A stretch of DNA of 64,000 bases from Bradyrhizobium sp. CCBAU 53340 (GTDB lineage Bacteria > Pseudomonadota > Alphaproteobacteria > Rhizobiales > Xanthobacteraceae), in assembly GCF_015291645.1 (NCBI RefSeq), contig NZ_CP030055.1:5084001-5148000 (forward strand), written 5' to 3'. Below, piece after piece: positions 25,224 to 34,269 of this stretch (positions are counted from its first letter, which is position 1; each line of letters starts with the position of its first letter). The notes beneath the pieces are model-generated. The model searched no databases and was not told where the DNA came from. It was given only the letters and a program-made list of their open reading frames with translations. A program made the translations under genes and the position numbers.

Positions 25224-25910
25224 ATGCAAGCACGAGACATAATGGTATCGCCAGTGGTCACGATTGGACCAACCGCGACCGTCCGGCAGTTGGCGCAGAT
25301 CCTGCTCGAACGTCGGATCAGCGCTGTGCCGGTCGTCGATGCCGACAACAAGATCCTTGGAATCGCGAGCGAAGGCGATCTGATGCACCGGACCGAGAGT
25401 GGAACCGAACGATCCCCCTCCTGGTGGCTGCAATTGCTGACCGGCGACGCTCAGCTTGCGACTGACTACGTCAAGTCGCACTCGATCAGAGTGCAGGACA
25501 TCATGACGCGGGAGGTCGCGACCGCCGCGCCCGAGACACCCTTGCACGAGATCGCGGTGCTTCTCGAAGAACGCCAGATCAAACGCGTTCCCATCGTCAA
25601 CAAGGAAGGCCAGCTCGTCGGGATCGTCAGCCGGGCCAACCTGCTCCAGGCTATCGCCAGCGCCAGGCCAAAGTTCGAGGTTTCGCTTCCCGATTCGGCC
25701 ATCAGGAAGCGGTTTTTAGAGGAACTCAGAAAACAGCCCTGGGCTCATACATACAATTTGAATGCGACCGTGCAGAACGGCGTGGTCGACATCTGGGGCT
25801 TTGCCCCGTCGCTCGCCGAACGCACGGCTATTCGCGTTGCCGCCGAGGCGATTCCCGGCGTGGTGGCGGTGAATGATCACCTCCTCGAAACTCCAACCTT
25901 CGTCTATTGA
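25224..25910 (+). CDS. CBS-pair and BON domain protein
   Basis: A 228-residue member of the CBS-BON set. CBS1 is MVSPVVTIGPTATVRQLAQI onwards, CBS2 begins MTREVATAAPETPLHEIAVL, and the BON domain is around VQNGVVDIWGFAPSLAERTA. ATG 25224 has GGAGG seven bases upstream. It is the most divergent of the three paralogues in its BON part. Likely an adenylate-responsive regulator made under low oxygen; the partner is unknown. Confidence 0.85.
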   Translation: MQARDIMVSPVVTIGPTATVRQLAQILLERRISAVPVVDADNKILGIASEGDLMHRTESGTERSPSWWLQLLTGDAQLATDYVKSHSIRVQDIMTREVATAAPETPLHEIAVLLEERQIKRVPIVNKEGQLVGIVSRANLLQAIASARPKFEVSLPDSAIRKRFLEELRKQPWAHTYNLNATVQNGVVDIWGFAPSLAERTAIRVAAEAIPGVVAVNDHLLETPTFVY

Positions 25911-25950
25911 GCCACTTAAGGGACACCGTCATCACGAATTGAGGGAAATG

Positions 25951-25964
25951 TTGACTTGGCTCAA
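25951..25964 (+). promoter_or_regulatory. FixK/FNR-type box upstream of ppsA
   Basis: TTGACTTGGCTCAA keeps the TTGA-N6-TCAA core. Its centre lies only 40.5 bases before the ppsA ATG, so class II activation would make a nearly leaderless transcript. TTGACT could instead be a -35 hexamer, although no good -10 follows. Confidence 0.5.
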
Positions 25965-25997
25965 CCGGGTAACGTCATGACATGATCTGCTGCCGCC

Positions 25998-28409
25998 ATG
26001 GGCGGATATATCAGATCGTTTCATGAAATTGGCTTGGCCGACGTCGGTCTGGTCGGTGGCAAGACCGCTTCCCTGGGCGAGCTGTATTCTGCCCTCTCCT
26101 CGCAAGGAATCGCCGTTCCCAACGGCTTCGCGATCACGGCAGATGCCTATCGCGAAGCGCTGTCGCGCGACAACGTAGCTGGCGAGTTGCACCAGCTTCT
26201 CGACAGGATCGACAAGAGCAACATCAAGCAGCTCGCCAGCAGAGCGACGAAGGCTCGCGCGATCATATACGACGCGATGGACACGGCCGCCCTGCGCAAT
26301 CAAGTCATGGAGGCGTATCGGCAGCTCGAACGCGAGGCCGGGGCTGGGGTTGCGGTCGCTGTGCGTAGCTCGGCGACCGCGGAGGACCTGCCGACAGCGA
26401 GCTTTGCGGGTCAACACGAAAGCTTTCTCAATGTGCGCGGACCGAAGGATCTGTTCGACGCCTGCAGGCGCTGCTTTGCCTCGATATTTACTGATCGCGC
26501 GATCTCTTACCGCATCGATAGCGGGTTCGATCACTTCAAGGTCGCGTTGTCTGTCGCCGTGATGAAAATGGTCCGATCCGATCTGGCGGCAAGCGGGGTC
26601 GTTTTCACACTCGATACCGAATCCGGCTTTCGTGACGTCGTCTTCGTCACAGCCTGCTACGGCCTCGGCGAGACCATCGTGCAAGGTCAGGTCGACCCGG
26701 ACGAATTCTACGTCCACAAGCCGACGCTGGGCCAAGGGTATCGCCACGTGCTGCGGCGCCGGCTCGGAGCGAAGCAGATACGCATGATCTACGGCAAACG
26801 CGGCGGCGATCATGCAACGCTGACCCGCAAGGTGCCCGAAGCCGAACGCCGGAAGTTCTGCATCTCAGACCAGGAGGTGCTGAAGCTTGCCGAGATCGCG
26901 GTCCAGATCGAGGCACACTATTCCGAACACGCGGGCGCTGCGATGCCCATGGATATCGAATGGGCCAAGGACGGCTCCGATGGAACGCTCTATATCATTC
27001 AGGCTCGACCCGAGACGGTCGCCTCACGGCGTTCGGCCGACGTCTACGAGACTCACAATCTGAAGGAACACGGCCCGGTCATCGTCAATGGTCGCGCGGT
27101 GGGCGAGAAGATCGCTTCGGGGCGGGCGCGCCGCGTCGTGTCTTCGCACGACCTTGCGGCCTTCAAACCTGGCGAGATCCTGGTGGCGCCAGCAACCAGT
27201 CCGGACTGGGAACCGGTTATGAAGATCGCGGCGGGCATCATCACCGACAAGGGCGGCCGCACCTGCCACGCCGCGATCATCGCGCGAGAGTTGGGCATCC
27301 CCGCCGTCGTGGGGACCGGGCTCGCGACCCAAAAGATCAAGACCGGGACCGAAGTCACGATCTGCTGCGCCGAGGGCGACGTCGGCAGCGTCTATCAGGG
27401 AAAGGCTGGCTTCGACGTAACCAGAACGCCGGTGAGCCAACTGCGGCAGCCGCGCACGGCCATTATGGTGAATGTCGGCACTCCCGAGATGGCGTTCCGT
27501 ACGGCGATGCAGCCGCAGGCCGGGGTTGGCCTCGCCCGGATGGAGTTCATCATCAGCGAGCATATCCGCATTCACCCGATGGCCTTGCTCAAGCCCGACA
27601 AGGTCAAGTCAGCCAAGGCGCGGGCCGAGATCGCTCACCTCGTCAGAGGCTTCGAGAGCCCGGCTGATTTCTTCGTCCAACGATTGGCGGAGGGTGTGGG
27701 CACTATCGCCGCGGCATTCTATCCGAAGCCTGTGATCGTACGGCTTTCCGACTTCAAGACCAACGAATATGCCAGCCTGATTGGCGGAGAAGGCTTTGAG
27801 CCCAGCGAGGAGAATCCGATGCTGGGATTTCGGGGCGCCTCCCGCTACAGCCATCCTGCTTACACCGAAGGATTTGCGCTGGAGTGCGCGGCGCTCCGCC
27901 TGGTGCGACAGGAGATGGGCCTCTCCAACTTGCGCGTAATGGTGCCGTTCTGCCGAACCATCGCGGAGGGCCGGCGCGTGATCGCGACGATGGCGGCCAA
28001 TGGTTTGAAGCGGGGCGAAGACGGGCTCGAAATCTACGTGATGTGCGAGATTCCCAACAACGTCATCCAGATCGATGCGTTCGCAGAATTGTTCGACGGC
28101 TTTTCGATCGGCTCAAATGATCTCACTCAGCTCACACTGGGGGTCGACCGGGATTCCGATATCGTCGCCTTCGACTTCGATGAACGCGATCCGGGAATGC
28201 TGGAGATGTTCCGGCAGGCGATCGCCGGCGCAAAGCGCAACGGTCGCCATATCGGCATCTGCGGCGAAGCCCCCGCGAACGATCCGGAGATCGCGCGGTA
28301 TTTGACGGGGCTGGGTATCGATTCGATCAGCGTCAATCCTTCGAGCGTCTTTCGCACCATGGCCGTGGTGGCCGACGCCGAGACTAATCCGCCGCGACCC
28401 AAGGCGTAA
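25998..28409 (+). CDS. ppsA: Phosphoenolpyruvate synthase
   Basis: An 803-residue enzyme that makes PEP, AMP and phosphate from pyruvate and ATP. The N-terminal ATP-grasp domain is shown by GLVGGKTASLGELYSAL, AVRSSATAEDLPTASFAGQH and MDIEWAKDG. The swivelling domain holds the phosphorylated His424 (GGRTCHAAIIARELGIP). The C-terminal PEP/pyruvate TIM barrel includes SIGSNDLTQLTLGVDRDS and the catalytic Cys755 (GICGEAPAND). Length and domain order are normal. It lacks an evident ribosome site, consistent with the odd spacing of the FixK-type box. The context suggests gluconeogenic or PEP-balancing use in microaerobic conditions. Confidence 0.93.
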   Translation: MGGYIRSFHEIGLADVGLVGGKTASLGELYSALSSQGIAVPNGFAITADAYREALSRDNVAGELHQLLDRIDKSNIKQLASRATKARAIIYDAMDTAALRNQVMEAYRQLEREAGAGVAVAVRSSATAEDLPTASFAGQHESFLNVRGPKDLFDACRRCFASIFTDRAISYRIDSGFDHFKVALSVAVMKMVRSDLAASGVVFTLDTESGFRDVVFVTACYGLGETIVQGQVDPDEFYVHKPTLGQGYRHVLRRRLGAKQIRMIYGKRGGDHATLTRKVPEAERRKFCISDQEVLKLAEIAVQIEAHYSEHAGAAMPMDIEWAKDGSDGTLYIIQARPETVASRRSADVYETHNLKEHGPVIVNGRAVGEKIASGRARRVVSSHDLAAFKPGEILVAPATSPDWEPVMKIAAGIITDKGGRTCHAAIIARELGIPAVVGTGLATQKIKTGTEVTICCAEGDVGSVYQGKAGFDVTRTPVSQLRQPRTAIMVNVGTPEMAFRTAMQPQAGVGLARMEFIISEHIRIHPMALLKPDKVKSAKARAEIAHLVRGFESPADFFVQRLAEGVGTIAAAFYPKPVIVRLSDFKTNEYASLIGGEGFEPSEENPMLGFRGASRYSHPAYTEGFALECAALRLVRQEMGLSNLRVMVPFCRTIAEGRRVIATMAANGLKRGEDGLEIYVMCEIPNNVIQIDAFAELFDGFSIGSNDLTQLTLGVDRDSDIVAFDFDERDPGMLEMFRQAIAGAKRNGRHIGICGEAPANDPEIARYLTGLGIDSISVNPSSVFRTMAVVADAETNPPRPKA

Positions 28410-28424
28410 CCTTCGCGGTCCAGC

Positions 28425-29807
28425 TCAGACCAGCACAGGGACGGCAGCGGCATGAATGCATTCTGCTGCGGCGTTGACCTTGGTCATCGTCTTTGTCAGC
28501 GCGTCATAGACCCGGTCGTCAATGGTCACGGTGCCGAAATTCGAATCTTCACCGTCAAATCGCCCCTGCGCCGGCTGATCGGCATGCTCGAACCAGTGAT
28601 ATCCGACCACATTCGGCTTGCTGAGGGCTGCCGCAACGTAGCCCTCGAAAGCCCGGGCCCGGTCGAGCTGAGTAGCCAGCCGTGGCCCCGCCCCTTTGCT
28701 GTTCGGCAATCCTGCGTCATCCCCTCGAAACGAGAATTCGGTGATCAGGCATGGCCTACCGGTGGCGGCATAAGCGTCAATGACCGGACCCGGATCGAAG
28801 TCGTAGCAATTGAAGGAGATCACATCGAGATGGCGACCAGCTGCTGCGATGACGCCTGCCGGCGGCTGATAGCCGAACCGCGATCCAAGGACGAGATGAT
28901 TGGGGTCTGCCGCCTTGATTGCCGAGACGCACAGCTCGAAATACTTGTCGGCTACGACGGCCACGAAAGCATCGCAATCTGCAGAGAACGCTTCGCGGAC
29001 GGGATCTGCCAAATTGGCCTTGGTCTCGAGCGCATCGTTCAAGACGCCGGGCCGACGTCTCACGAACGGTGCCACGACATGTTCGATCCTGCCGAGCTCC
29101 TCCCAGGAGCGCGCCTTGGTGCGCCATACCGCATTGAATTGAGCAAAATCCGGATAATGCGCCTGCAGAGCCGAGATTGCGGCGACCCTGCCTGGTCGAC
29201 GAGACGGCAGGTTCAAAAACAGCGTCAGAATCTCATCGGTACCGCGCCAGTCAGGCGACCAGTACAGTTCGTTGTCGATGAATGTGCCGAGCAAGCCGGG
29301 ATCATTGCGCCGATGCCTGCAGCGCAGATCGGCGCTTGCGCGGATATGGGCTGAAAACTCGGAATCGAACACGTCTGGAAAGATCTGATCGCGCCGATGC
29401 AGGCGGAAGGATGCGCCGAGCTCGGCCGTTGGCGTCGTGGCCAGCAATTGCGATCCCGCACTGGCAACAAGTTCGTCTGACCAGCAGGCGATCGTGTTGA
29501 ATTTCCAGCTTGCCAGCCGGTCAGAGACGGCGGCGCGCCAAGTCTGAAGGCCACCATATTTGGCCTGGCAGGCCTCCGCGTAGGGCACACGTTCGGTCCC
29601 GCCGATGCGATCCTGGTCGAAACGAACCGTATTGACTCCCTTTGAGAGAAATCTGCCACCATCGGGATCGACCAGCCAGAATACGCCATTGCGCTCGGCT
29701 ACGCGGAAGAAGCCGCTTCCGCTGAGGTCGTCGTCGACGATCCCTCCCCATTTCGTTCTTTGCAAGCGCAGCCCCGCCAACGTTCTATGGACGTCAATCC
29801 ATCGCAC
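28425..29807 (-). CDS. Clan GH-A-like glycoside hydrolase
   Basis: A 460-residue protein, apparently cytosolic, starting at GTG. The TIM-barrel has a likely acid/base Glu180 in GTFIDNELYWSPDW and a likely nucleophile Glu357 in CLITEFSFRGDD, the strand-4 and strand-7 arrangement of clan GH-A (agarase/cellulase-like enzymes). The N-terminal part (SGFFRVAERNGVFWLVDPDG) resembles agarase-like beta-sandwich or lead-in sequence. The substrate is unknown. It is convergent with ppsA (15 bases) and divergent from the beta-glucosidase. The FixK-type box at 29825 is only 24 bases from this start and suits the other gene better. Confidence 0.75.
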   Translation of the reverse strand: MRWIDVHRTLAGLRLQRTKWGGIVDDDLSGSGFFRVAERNGVFWLVDPDGGRFLSKGVNTVRFDQDRIGGTERVPYAEACQAKYGGLQTWRAAVSDRLASWKFNTIACWSDELVASAGSQLLATTPTAELGASFRLHRRDQIFPDVFDSEFSAHIRASADLRCRHRRNDPGLLGTFIDNELYWSPDWRGTDEILTLFLNLPSRRPGRVAAISALQAHYPDFAQFNAVWRTKARSWEELGRIEHVVAPFVRRRPGVLNDALETKANLADPVREAFSADCDAFVAVVADKYFELCVSAIKAADPNHLVLGSRFGYQPPAGVIAAAGRHLDVISFNCYDFDPGPVIDAYAATGRPCLITEFSFRGDDAGLPNSKGAGPRLATQLDRARAFEGYVAAALSKPNVVGYHWFEHADQPAQGRFDGEDSNFGTVTIDDRVYDALTKTMTKVNAAAECIHAAAVPVLV

Positions 29808-29824
29808 GGCCGGCTCGGCGCCTC

Positions 29825-29838
29825 TTGACCTATCTCAA
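29825..29838 (+). promoter_or_regulatory. FixK/FNR-type box upstream of the beta-glucosidase
   Basis: TTGACCTATCTCAA keeps the TTGA-N6-TCAA core. For the plus-strand gene at 29950 a class II start would lie near 29873, with TACCAA at 29861-29866 as the -10. It is too close to the minus-strand GTG for standard activation. Confidence 0.5.
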
Positions 29839-29949
29839 TACCAACCGGAACCGGCATGACTACCAATGCGCATAATGTGCCTGCGATCACCGGCTGACCG
29901 CGCGACAGCATAGCCGGTCGCTGATTGTCCAGGACAAAGCAGGTCGTCC

Positions 29950-31284
29950 ATGCCGACAACGCAACTGCCGAACACCGCCAGCCTGCGCCCCGACTTCATC
30001 TGGGGTGTTTCCACCTCCAGCTTCCAGATCGAAGGGGCCACGCAGGAGGATGGGCGCGGACCAAGCATCTGGGACATCTATTGTCGGCGCGGTGACATCA
30101 AGAATCACGATACCGGCGATGTCGCGTGCGACCATTATCATCGCTACCGCGAAGATGTCGGCCTGATGAAGGCGTTGGGCGTGCAGGCGTACCGGTTCTC
30201 GGTCGCCTGGCCGCGTGTCCTGCCGCAGGGGTGCGGATCCGCCAACGAGCCTGGCCTTTCATTTTATGACCGGCTGATCGACGAGCTACAGGCCAGCGGT
30301 ATCGAACCGTGGCTGTGCCTGTATCATTGGGACCTTCCGCAGGCCCTGGAAGAGCGCGGAGGCTGGCTCAATCGGGAATCGATCGCGTGGTTCGCCGACT
30401 ATGCGAGTTTGATCGCCGCGCGCTTCGGCGACCGGGTCAAGCGCTTTGCGACATTCAACGAGCCGTCGATGTTCAGCCTGTTCAGCCGCTCGCTCGGCAA
30501 GCGGGACGGCGGCAGCGAGGACAAGCTCCACCGCATGATCCACAATGTCAACCTTGCCCATGGGACAGCGGTCGATGTGCTCCGCGCTCACGTGATCAAC
30601 GCCTCGATCGGCTGTATCCATAATCGACAACCATGCCGGCCCTCCAGTGCGAGCGAGGCCGATGCAGCGGCCGCGGCGCGCCTGGATGTGTACTGGAATA
30701 CGGCCTTTCCGGATCCGCAATATCGCGGCGAATATCCGCCGTCGATGCGAGCGGCGATCGAGCCCTACATGCAACCCGGCGATCTTGCGCGCATTTGCCG
30801 TCCGCTCGACTGGTTCGGACTGAACCACTATAGCCCCGTCTACGTGAAGGCGCGGGCGGACTCGATGCTGGGCTACGACTTCGGCGACAAGCCGCCTGGC
30901 GTTCCCTTGACCCCGATCGGATGGCCGATCGAGCCCGATGCCTTCAGCGAGACGTTGCAGGCGGTCCACATGAATTATGGCCTGCCCATCTACGTGCTCG
31001 AGAACGGGTACGGAAGTTTCGATCGGCCCGATCAGACCGGCGCAGTAATCGACCCGGGCCGGATAGAGTTCCTAAAGGCCTACGTCAACGCGATGAACGG
31101 AGCCGCTTCCAGCGGCGTCGATGTCCGTGGCTACTTCGTTTGGTCACTGCTCGACAACTTCGAATGGGACTCTGGGTACAGCAACAGGTTCGGCCTGACC
31201 TATGTTGACTATGCTTCGCTGCGGCGAACCCCGAAATCGTCTTTCGATTGGTATGCCGGATTGATCAGGGGAATGCAGCGATGA
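29950..31284 (+). CDS. Beta-glucosidase, GH1 family
   Basis: A 444-residue retaining glycosidase of family GH1. N-terminal DFIWGVSTSSFQIEGA, general acid/base Glu171 in TFNEPSMF, nucleophile Glu351 in YVLENGYG, aglycone-side tryptophans in FVWSLLDNFEWDSGY. No signal peptide, so it cleaves imported beta-glucosides in the cytosol. The PfkB kinase gene begins 134 bases downstream in the same direction, which suggests that the released sugar is fed into glycolysis. Confidence 0.9.
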   Translation: MPTTQLPNTASLRPDFIWGVSTSSFQIEGATQEDGRGPSIWDIYCRRGDIKNHDTGDVACDHYHRYREDVGLMKALGVQAYRFSVAWPRVLPQGCGSANEPGLSFYDRLIDELQASGIEPWLCLYHWDLPQALEERGGWLNRESIAWFADYASLIAARFGDRVKRFATFNEPSMFSLFSRSLGKRDGGSEDKLHRMIHNVNLAHGTAVDVLRAHVINASIGCIHNRQPCRPSSASEADAAAAARLDVYWNTAFPDPQYRGEYPPSMRAAIEPYMQPGDLARICRPLDWFGLNHYSPVYVKARADSMLGYDFGDKPPGVPLTPIGWPIEPDAFSETLQAVHMNYGLPIYVLENGYGSFDRPDQTGAVIDPGRIEFLKAYVNAMNGAASSGVDVRGYFVWSLLDNFEWDSGYSNRFGLTYVDYASLRRTPKSSFDWYAGLIRGMQR

Positions 31285-31418
31285 AGGCCATTCCCTCAGG
31301 ACGAACAGCCCTGCTTGGAGATATCGGAAGGGGCGGCTCGAGAATTTCCTGGAACCGGCCTCTCTCATTCTGGACGACGACGCTGCATTCGTCGATCTCC
31401 GTAACCTGATGGAGGTCG

Positions 31419-32390
31419 ATGGCCTTGGCTAAGTTGCCGCAGCTCGACATCGTCACCCTGACCATCAACCCTGCTGTCGATATTTCGACCTCGGTCAGGA
31501 AAATGATGCCCTACACGAAAATGCGCTGCGCCGAGCCCCAGCGCGATCCCGGTGGCGGCGGGATCAACGTGGCCCGCGTGCTGAAACGGCTCGGCCTTGA
31601 AGCAACCGCAATCTATCCGGCCGGAGGTGCAACCGGACAGACTCTGACGACGCTGGTCGAACGCGAGGTCGTGCGCAGCATCGTCATCCCGACATCGAAC
31701 GCCACCCGCGAAGACATCACCATCTTCGACGAAACCAGCCGCGAGCAATTTCGGCTGGTTTTTCCAGGCGCCCAGCTCAGCCAGTTCGAATGGCAGCAGT
31801 GCCTCGACGCAATTTCGCGCCTCAGTCCGCAGGCTGCCTATGTCATTGCGAGCGGTAGCCTGCCCGCGGGGGTACCGGCTGATTTCTACGGCAGGGTGGT
31901 CCAGGCATCGAAAGGTGCGGCCAGGGTCATCGTCGACACGTCCGGCGCTTCGCTCAAAGCCGCGCTGGAAGCGGGCGTCTATCTCATCAAACCCAATCTT
32001 CGGGAGTTTCAGGAGCTGGCCGGGATCGGTGACGCTGACGAACCCTCGCTGCTGGAAGCGGGCCGCCGCCTGATGGGACGTTATCGCATCGAGGTCATTG
32101 CCCTCTCGATGGGCTCGGACGGGGCTCTGCTCCTGACACGCGACTTTGCCTTGCGTGCCAATGGCCTTGCTATGGAGCCTGTCAGCGTTTCCGGCGCAGG
32201 CGACAGCTTCCTGGGGGCCATGGTGTCACGGCTTGCAAATGGCGACCAGCTCGATAGCGCCCTGCGTTATGGCGTTGCCGGCGGCTCGGCGGCGCTGCTC
32301 AGCCCCGGAACCGGACTTTGCCTCAGTGCGGACGTTCATCGCCTCGCATCCCATGTGAATGTTTCGACCATTGCTGACTATCGTCCTTAG
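31419..32390 (+). CDS. pfkB: PfkB-family phosphofructokinase
   Basis: A 323-residue ribokinase-fold sugar kinase. It starts at ATG 31419 with GGAGG five bases upstream. Signatures are TLTINPAVDIS and GGGGINVARVLKRLG for substrate binding, ASGSLPAGVP, and the catalytic Asp262 in VSGAGDSFLGAMVSRL. The TINPAVD start is typical of 6-phosphofructokinase II and 1-phosphofructokinase/tagatose-6-phosphate kinase, so the exact sugar phosphate is uncertain. It probably works with the beta-glucosidase and PEP synthase to move carbon under low oxygen. Confidence 0.85.
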   Translation: MALAKLPQLDIVTLTINPAVDISTSVRKMMPYTKMRCAEPQRDPGGGGINVARVLKRLGLEATAIYPAGGATGQTLTTLVEREVVRSIVIPTSNATREDITIFDETSREQFRLVFPGAQLSQFEWQQCLDAISRLSPQAAYVIASGSLPAGVPADFYGRVVQASKGAARVIVDTSGASLKAALEAGVYLIKPNLREFQELAGIGDADEPSLLEAGRRLMGRYRIEVIALSMGSDGALLLTRDFALRANGLAMEPVSVSGAGDSFLGAMVSRLANGDQLDSALRYGVAGGSAALLSPGTGLCLSADVHRLASHVNVSTIADYRP

Positions 32391-32568
32391 CAACGAGACA
32401 TACCACGCCTCCCGGCGAACCGCAGCCGTTGCCGCGTTTTTATGAAGGAGCGCCACTGGCTTCTGGAAAGGTAAGTCGGCGGACTGGGGTTGGCTCCTCG
32501 CAGTCCTGCTCGTTGCGACGGTGCTTCTGCAATTGCAGACAAGCGGCGCATCTCCGACGAGTTCGACC

Positions 32569-33618
32569 TTACGGCAGATTGTCTCGCAGAAAGATGTCGA
32601 TGCGGATGCGCTCCTGGTCCGGACTGATGGGCTCGCCAGAGCAATGCGCGAGCAGGACGCGCGCCGCAGAGCGCGCCTCGTGGCCCGGATCCTGGTTGAT
32701 GATCGCATCGAGCGTGCCGCGGACCAGGAAGCGCCGCGTGTGCTGGGTCAGCTCATGGGTGATCCAGACCACCTCGCGCGCGCGGCCCGCGGCCTCGAGC
32801 GCATCGGCAATGCCGCGATTTCCGGCCCCACAGCAATAGATGCCGCGGATATCCGCATGGCGCGCGAGCAGCGCAGCCGTCAACTTTCGCGTGCGACCGC
32901 TGTCGTCGCGGCCCTCGAGAACCGGCAGCGCGCGCAGGTTCGGATACTCGCTGGACAGGATCTGATGAAAGCCGAACTGCCGCTCGGCGTGGTCGCGCAG
33001 CGACAACGATCCCGCGATCACCGCAACCGTCCCCTCGCCGCCGGCGAGGAAACGTCCCATCAGCGTTGCCGCAGTCCGGCCCGCGGCCGGATTGTCTATT
33101 CCAACGTAGTGGAGGCGTCGCGCGCTCGGCGCGTCCGACACAAGGGTCACCACAGCGACTCCGCGCGAGACGAGCTCGTCGATCGCGGCCCGCACCCTGG
33201 GATGGTCCAGCGCGATGACGGCCACTCCCTGATAGGCTGGCGATAGAGTCTCTAGCGCGCCTGCGAGCACATCCGGATCGAACACGTCGACATGGAGGAT
33301 GTCGATGAAACCGCGCTGGCTGGCAAGCCACTCCGCGGTGCGCTGGACCTGCTCGGTCAGGTTGGTCATGAAGCTGTTGCTGCCACTCGGCAGCACGAAG
33401 GCGAAGCGAAAACTCTGTCCGCGGGCGAGCCGCGCCGCCGCGACGTCGGCGCGATACCCCAGTTTCGCCACCGCAGCCTCGACGCGGGCGACCGTCTTGG
33501 CGCGCACGCCCTCGCGCCGGTTGACGACACGGTCCACGGTGGCGAGCGAAACGCCCGCTGCTCGCGCGACATCCTCGAGCGTAGCGCGAAAGACCGGCTG
33601 GACCGCGCCGGCTGTCAT
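32569..33618 (-). CDS. LacI-family transcriptional regulator
   Basis: A 349-residue repressor: HTH at residues 12-55 (TLEDVARAAGVSLATVDRVV), hinge, then a periplasmic-binding-protein-like sensor domain (FRFAFVLPSGSNSFMTNLTE onwards). The ATG at 33618 overlaps the stop of the ThuA gene by four bases (ATGA), so it is the last gene of the sugar operon and probably regulates it in response to the sugar or a derivative. Its operator is not clear to me. Confidence 0.88.
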   Translation of the reverse strand: MTAGAVQPVFRATLEDVARAAGVSLATVDRVVNRREGVRAKTVARVEAAVAKLGYRADVAAARLARGQSFRFAFVLPSGSNSFMTNLTEQVQRTAEWLASQRGFIDILHVDVFDPDVLAGALETLSPAYQGVAVIALDHPRVRAAIDELVSRGVAVVTLVSDAPSARRLHYVGIDNPAAGRTAATLMGRFLAGGEGTVAVIAGSLSLRDHAERQFGFHQILSSEYPNLRALPVLEGRDDSGRTRKLTAALLARHADIRGIYCCGAGNRGIADALEAAGRAREVVWITHELTQHTRRFLVRGTLDAIINQDPGHEARSAARVLLAHCSGEPISPDQERIRIDIFLRDNLP

Positions 33619-34259
33619 TCGCGCGCCGCCCACAACATGCCGCGGGTCATCAGCGTCCTGATCTCCGGCACGTCAAGCTCGTAGGCGCGATGACCGAGCG
33701 AGGAATAGAACACCCTGCCCGCGCCATAGCGCTTCTTCCACACCACCGGCATAACCACGCCTTCGATCCAGGGTGCGTGCTCGCCGGTAAAGGTTGTGGT
33801 CGCCAACACCTCGTTGGCGGGATCGACATGCATGTAGTACTGCTCGGAACGGTGTTCGAAACTCGTCAGCCCCTTCATGATGGGGTCATCCGGCCTCGTC
33901 AAGTCGACCTTGTAATCGATGATGTTTCCGGGATGGGCGACCCACTGTCCGCCACACAGGAACTGGTAATCGACGGAATCGCGGAACGCATCGCACATGC
34001 CGCCGTGATGGCCGGCGAGCCCAACGCCGCCACGCACAGCTGCACAGAGATTGAGCGCTTCCGCCTTCTCGATCTTCGACATGGTGTAGATCGGGATGAT
34101 CAGCGAGAGATCATGGATTTTGGGATCGCCGAATGCCTCGGTCGTCGTTTCGATCCGGACCTCGAAGCCTTCCGCCTTCAGCCAGCCGCGGATCATCGAG
34201 GCACAGAGATCGGGATCGTGTCCCGGCCAGCCGCCCCATACAATCAATGCCTTGCGCAT
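33615..34259 (-). CDS. ThuA-like protein
   Basis: A 214-residue protein of the ThuA (trehalose utilisation) family with a class I glutamine-amidotransferase-like fold: MRKALIVWGGWPGHDPDLC at the start, GGVGLAGHHGGMCDAF around residue 90, VVWKKRYGAGRVFYSSLGH near the end. ThuA proteins take part in 3-keto-sugar metabolism in rhizobia. ATG 34259 has GAGGACAGAG upstream and trims an 11-residue extension. It lies 10 bases after the oxidoreductase gene. Confidence 0.83.
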   Translation of the reverse strand: MRKALIVWGGWPGHDPDLCASMIRGWLKAEGFEVRIETTTEAFGDPKIHDLSLIIPIYTMSKIEKAEALNLCAAVRGGVGLAGHHGGMCDAFRDSVDYQFLCGGQWVAHPGNIIDYKVDLTRPDDPIMKGLTSFEHRSEQYYMHVDPANEVLATTTFTGEHAPWIEGVVMPVVWKKRYGAGRVFYSSLGHRAYELDVPEIRTLMTRGMLWAARE

Positions 34260-34269
34260 ATCTCTGTCC

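Noticed and set aside
31281..31418. Small open frames between the beta-glucosidase and pfkB
   Set aside because: Two frames of about 40 codons can be read, one overlapping the beta-glucosidase stop, but neither shows protein-like conservation or a ribosome site; treated as spacer or leader.
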